NCBI GenBank assembly: GCA_903859265.1
Contig: CAIOLZ010000265.1
Coordinates: 1-6,849 of the forward strand
Reading direction: 5' to 3'
Origin: an uncultured beta proteobacterium
Lineage (GTDB): Bacteria > Pseudomonadota > Gammaproteobacteria > Burkholderiales > Burkholderiaceae_C
Length of the DNA: 6,849 bases
The notes under the pieces were generated by a model that was not told the origin of the DNA, searched no databases, and saw only the letters and a list, made by a program, of their open reading frames with translations. A program made the position numbers and the translations under genes. Positions 5,028 to 6,849 of the stretch are shown here, one piece after another; within the stretch, counting starts at the first letter, position 1, and each line of letters starts with the position of its first letter.

Positions 5028-6023
5028 TTAGGGAACAAGCACGGCCGCGCCTTCGAAGCGGCCGGCGCGCAGATCGGCCAGCGCCTGATTCGCCTGCTGC
5101 AGCGGATAGCGGGTGGTCTTGGTCACGATGCCCATCTTTGGCACCTGGCCCAGAAAATCGAGCCCGTCCTGGCGCGTGAGGTTGGCCACCGACAGCAAGG
5201 CGCGCTCTTCCCACAAGATGCTGTACGGGAAGCTGGGAATATCGCTCATGTGGATGCCGGCGCACACCACGTGGCCGCCCTTGCGCACGGCCTTTAGCGC
5301 CAGCGGCACCAGTGCGCCGACGGTGGCGAAGATGATGGCCGCATCGAGATGCTCGGGCGGCATCTCGTCCGAGCCACCGGCCCAGGTGGCACCCAATGTG
5401 CGCGCAAAGTCCTGCGTCTTGTGGTCACCCGGCCGGGTGAAGGCGAATACGTCCCGACCCTGCCACTTCGCTACCTGCGCCAGGATGTGCGCGGCGGCGC
5501 CGAAGCCGTACAGGCCCAGCTTCTTGCCGTCGCCGGCAATGGTCAGTGCGCGCCAGCCGATCAAGCCCGCGCACAGCAAGGGCGCCATCGATTCGTCGCT
5601 GCCCGCGTCGTCCAGCGGTTCATCCAAAGGGAAGGCAAAGCGCGAATCGGCGACTGCCGCTGTGGCGAAACCGCCATCGCGCGTATAGCCGGTGAAGATC
5701 GGGTGGTCGCACAGGTTTTCGCGCTCCATCTTGCAATACGGGCAGACGCCGCAGGTGTGGCCCAGCCAGGGGATGCCCACGCGCTGGCCGAGCTTCAGGT
5801 CGGTCACGCCGGAACCCAAAGCATCGATGCGGCCGACGATCTCGTGGCCCGGGATGATGGGCACCTGCGGATGCGGCAGTTCGCCGTTGACGACATGCAG
5901 GTCAGTGCGGCAGACGCCACAGGCCGCCACCTTGACGCGGATCTGGCCAGGCCCGGGTAGCCTGTCGGGCAGTTCGGTCCATACCAGCGGCATGTGCAGA
6001 GCGTTCAAGACCATGGCGTGCAT
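5028..6023 (-). CDS. Zinc-dependent alcohol dehydrogenase (medium-chain, AdhA-like), 331 aa
   Basis: NAD(P)-dependent interconversion of alcohols and aldehydes. The start is ATG 6023, with AAGGA 5 nt upstream; the frame stays open to an ATG at 6167, but that Arg/Pro-rich extension lies inside the neighbouring dehydratase gene and is not real. Counting from 6023: catalytic zinc ligands Cys38 (CGVCRTDLH), His60 (PGHE) and Cys151 (LLCAG); structural zinc Cys91, Cys94, Cys97 and Cys105; Rossmann motif GLYGFGAAAHILAQVA at about 169-184. These features and the length fit the 'zinc-binding alcohol dehydrogenase family' group related to mycobacterial AdhA (TIGR02822-like). All metal ligands are present, so an active enzyme is expected. 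The first 19 nt overlap the end of the upstream dehydratase gene, so the two are co-transcribed. A role in redox balance under oxygen limitation is an inference. Confidence 0.9.
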   Translation of the reverse strand: MHAMVLNALHMPLVWTELPDRLPGPGQIRVKVAACGVCRTDLHVVNGELPHPQVPIIPGHEIVGRIDALGSGVTDLKLGQRVGIPWLGHTCGVCPYCKMERENLCDHPIFTGYTRDGGFATAAVADSRFAFPLDEPLDDAGSDESMAPLLCAGLIGWRALTIAGDGKKLGLYGFGAAAHILAQVAKWQGRDVFAFTRPGDHKTQDFARTLGATWAGGSDEMPPEHLDAAIIFATVGALVPLALKAVRKGGHVVCAGIHMSDIPSFPYSILWEERALLSVANLTRQDGLDFLGQVPKMGIVTKTTRYPLQQANQALADLRAGRFEGAAVLVP

Positions 6024-6849
6024 GCGCGTCCTTCGTTGATGGGCTTGCCCTCGGCGCTCCGCCGCGCAGGCCGGGCCAACTGGCGAAAGACGGCGGGCAG
6101 ACGGTCTGGCAGGTCCTCGGCCAACAGCCCTGGTCCGAAGCGGGATGCCGCCGCACCATGAAGCCATACCGCCGCCGCCGCCGCGAGGAACGGCGACATG
6201 CCCTGCGCCAACAAGCCCAGCACCATGCCGGCGAGCACGTCTCCCGCCCCAGCCGTGGCGAGGGTCGAAGGCGCGTTGGCATTGATGATGGCGCGGCCAT
6301 CGGGCGCCGCGATGACGGTGTCACTGCCCTTGAGCACCACGATGGCACCACTGGCGCGCGCCGCGGCGCGGGCACGGGTGAGCTTGTCGCCGTGCAGATC
6401 GACGACGCCCTCGAACAGACGCTTGAATTCGCCTTCATGCGGGGTGAGCACGCAGGGCCCCGAGATGGCGCCGAACAGGGATCGCGGATCGTCCTTGAAG
6501 GTTGACAGGGCGTCAGCGTCCAGCACCGTCTCGCGGCCCGTTTTCAGCATCGCCAACACGCGCGCACGGGTGTCCGGCCCGATGCCGGCACCGGGGCCGA
6601 TCAACAGCCCGCTGAACCGGCTGTCGGCCAGCAAGAGCGCGAGATCTTCGGGCCGTGTGGCCGGGCTCACCATCACGCTGGTCAAGGCCGCGGCATACAC
6701 CGGCAGCGCCGCTTCAGGCACGGCGATGGTCGTCAGGCCCGCGCCCATCCGCGCCGCTGCGCGAGCGGCCATGCGGGCTGCGCCGGTGGTCGGCCAGCCG
6801 CCCCAGACCAGCGCGTGTCCGCGGGTGTACTTGTTGCCGTCCGTCTGCA
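6005..6849 (-). CDS. nnrD: ADP/ATP-dependent NAD(P)H-hydrate dehydratase (YjeF C-terminal domain), 5' end missing
   Basis: Cofactor-repair enzyme that dehydrates damaged NADHX/NADPHX using ADP (or ATP). The frame is open to the right window edge; 280 residues are visible and the true start is outside. The visible N-terminus, NKYTRGHALVWGGWPTTGAAR, is the usual beginning of the ribokinase-like domain, so an internal ATG at 6772 is not the start. Further family motifs (counting from the window edge): GPGAGIGP near 84-91, VLDADAL near 108-114, LTPHEGEFKRL near 134-144, and NANAPSTLATAGAGDVLAG near 189-207, with the catalytic Asp in GAGD. The last 20 or so residues are Arg-rich and overlap the alcohol dehydrogenase start. 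Whether a YjeF N-terminal epimerase domain precedes it cannot be seen. Confidence 0.88.
   Translation of the reverse strand, partial: QTDGNKYTRGHALVWGGWPTTGAARMAARAAARMGAGLTTIAVPEAALPVYAAALTSVMVSPATRPEDLALLLADSRFSGLLIGPGAGIGPDTRARVLAMLKTGRETVLDADALSTFKDDPRSLFGAISGPCVLTPHEGEFKRLFEGVVDLHGDKLTRARAAARASGAIVVLKGSDTVIAAPDGRAIINANAPSTLATAGAGDVLAGMVLGLLAQGMSPFLAAAAAVWLHGAAASRFGPGLLAEDLPDRLPAVFRQLARPARRSAEGKPINEGRACTPWS
6029..6033 (-). promoter_or_regulatory. Ribosome binding site of the alcohol dehydrogenase, inside the upstream gene
   Basis: AAGGA on the minus strand, 5 nt before ATG 6023 and within the last codons of the dehydratase gene. It fixes the start of the dehydrogenase and supports coupled translation of the overlapping pair. 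Confidence 0.7.

Noticed and set aside
6024..6167. N-terminal extension of the alcohol dehydrogenase from ATG 6167
   Set aside because: The added 48 residues are Arg/Pro/Gly-rich, lie wholly inside the dehydratase coding region, and the AAGGA site supports ATG 6023.

Overview
The window looks like chromosomal DNA of a betaproteobacterium, probably Burkholderiales. This is inferred from the high-GC coding style, the gene families and the mixture of a LivK-type transporter module with a polyphosphate/DksA/alcohol-dehydrogenase stress cluster. No rRNA, tRNA, CRISPR array or complete mobile element is visible. All genes except one lie on the minus strand.

Left module (1-2674, minus). A GntR/FadR-family regulator (2674-1811) is followed by an apparent three-gene operon: a small TIGR04076-like protein of unknown function (1651-1301), an aldo/keto reductase coupled to it by an ATGA overlap (1304-243), and the start of a LivK-like periplasmic substrate-binding protein cut by the window edge (194-1). 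In the gap between the regulator and the operon there is a good sigma70-type promoter (-35 at 1743-1748, -10 at 1720-1725, 17-nt spacer). A perfect 8-4-8 palindrome (1691-1710) lies right after the predicted transcription start. The simplest reading is a solute-uptake and reduction module, substrate unknown, repressed by the adjacent regulator.

Middle (about 2730-3475). Some 750 bases, AT-richer by eye than the flanks, hold no convincing gene. There is an inverted repeat near the regulator's upstream region and a short minus-strand frame that may be a decayed gene remnant. This looks like the seam between two unrelated modules.

Right module (3476-6849). A PPK2-family polyphosphate kinase (4375-3476), with a 26-codon ORF just upstream, is divergent from a short DksA/TraR-type zinc-finger protein (4619-5011). 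Two adjacent palindromes lie in the shared upstream region. Convergent with the DksA-like gene is a zinc alcohol dehydrogenase (6023-5028), which overlaps the end of an NAD(P)H-hydrate dehydratase gene (6849-6005, 5' end outside the window). The set combines polyphosphate/nucleotide energy handling, transcription control under starvation, nicotinamide cofactor repair and aldehyde/alcohol redox. It resembles the low-oxygen/stationary-phase stress clusters known in Burkholderiales. I see no proof of a wholly new system. The least explained parts are the TIGR04076-aldo/keto reductase pair with its operator, and the ppk2/dksA-like divergent control region.
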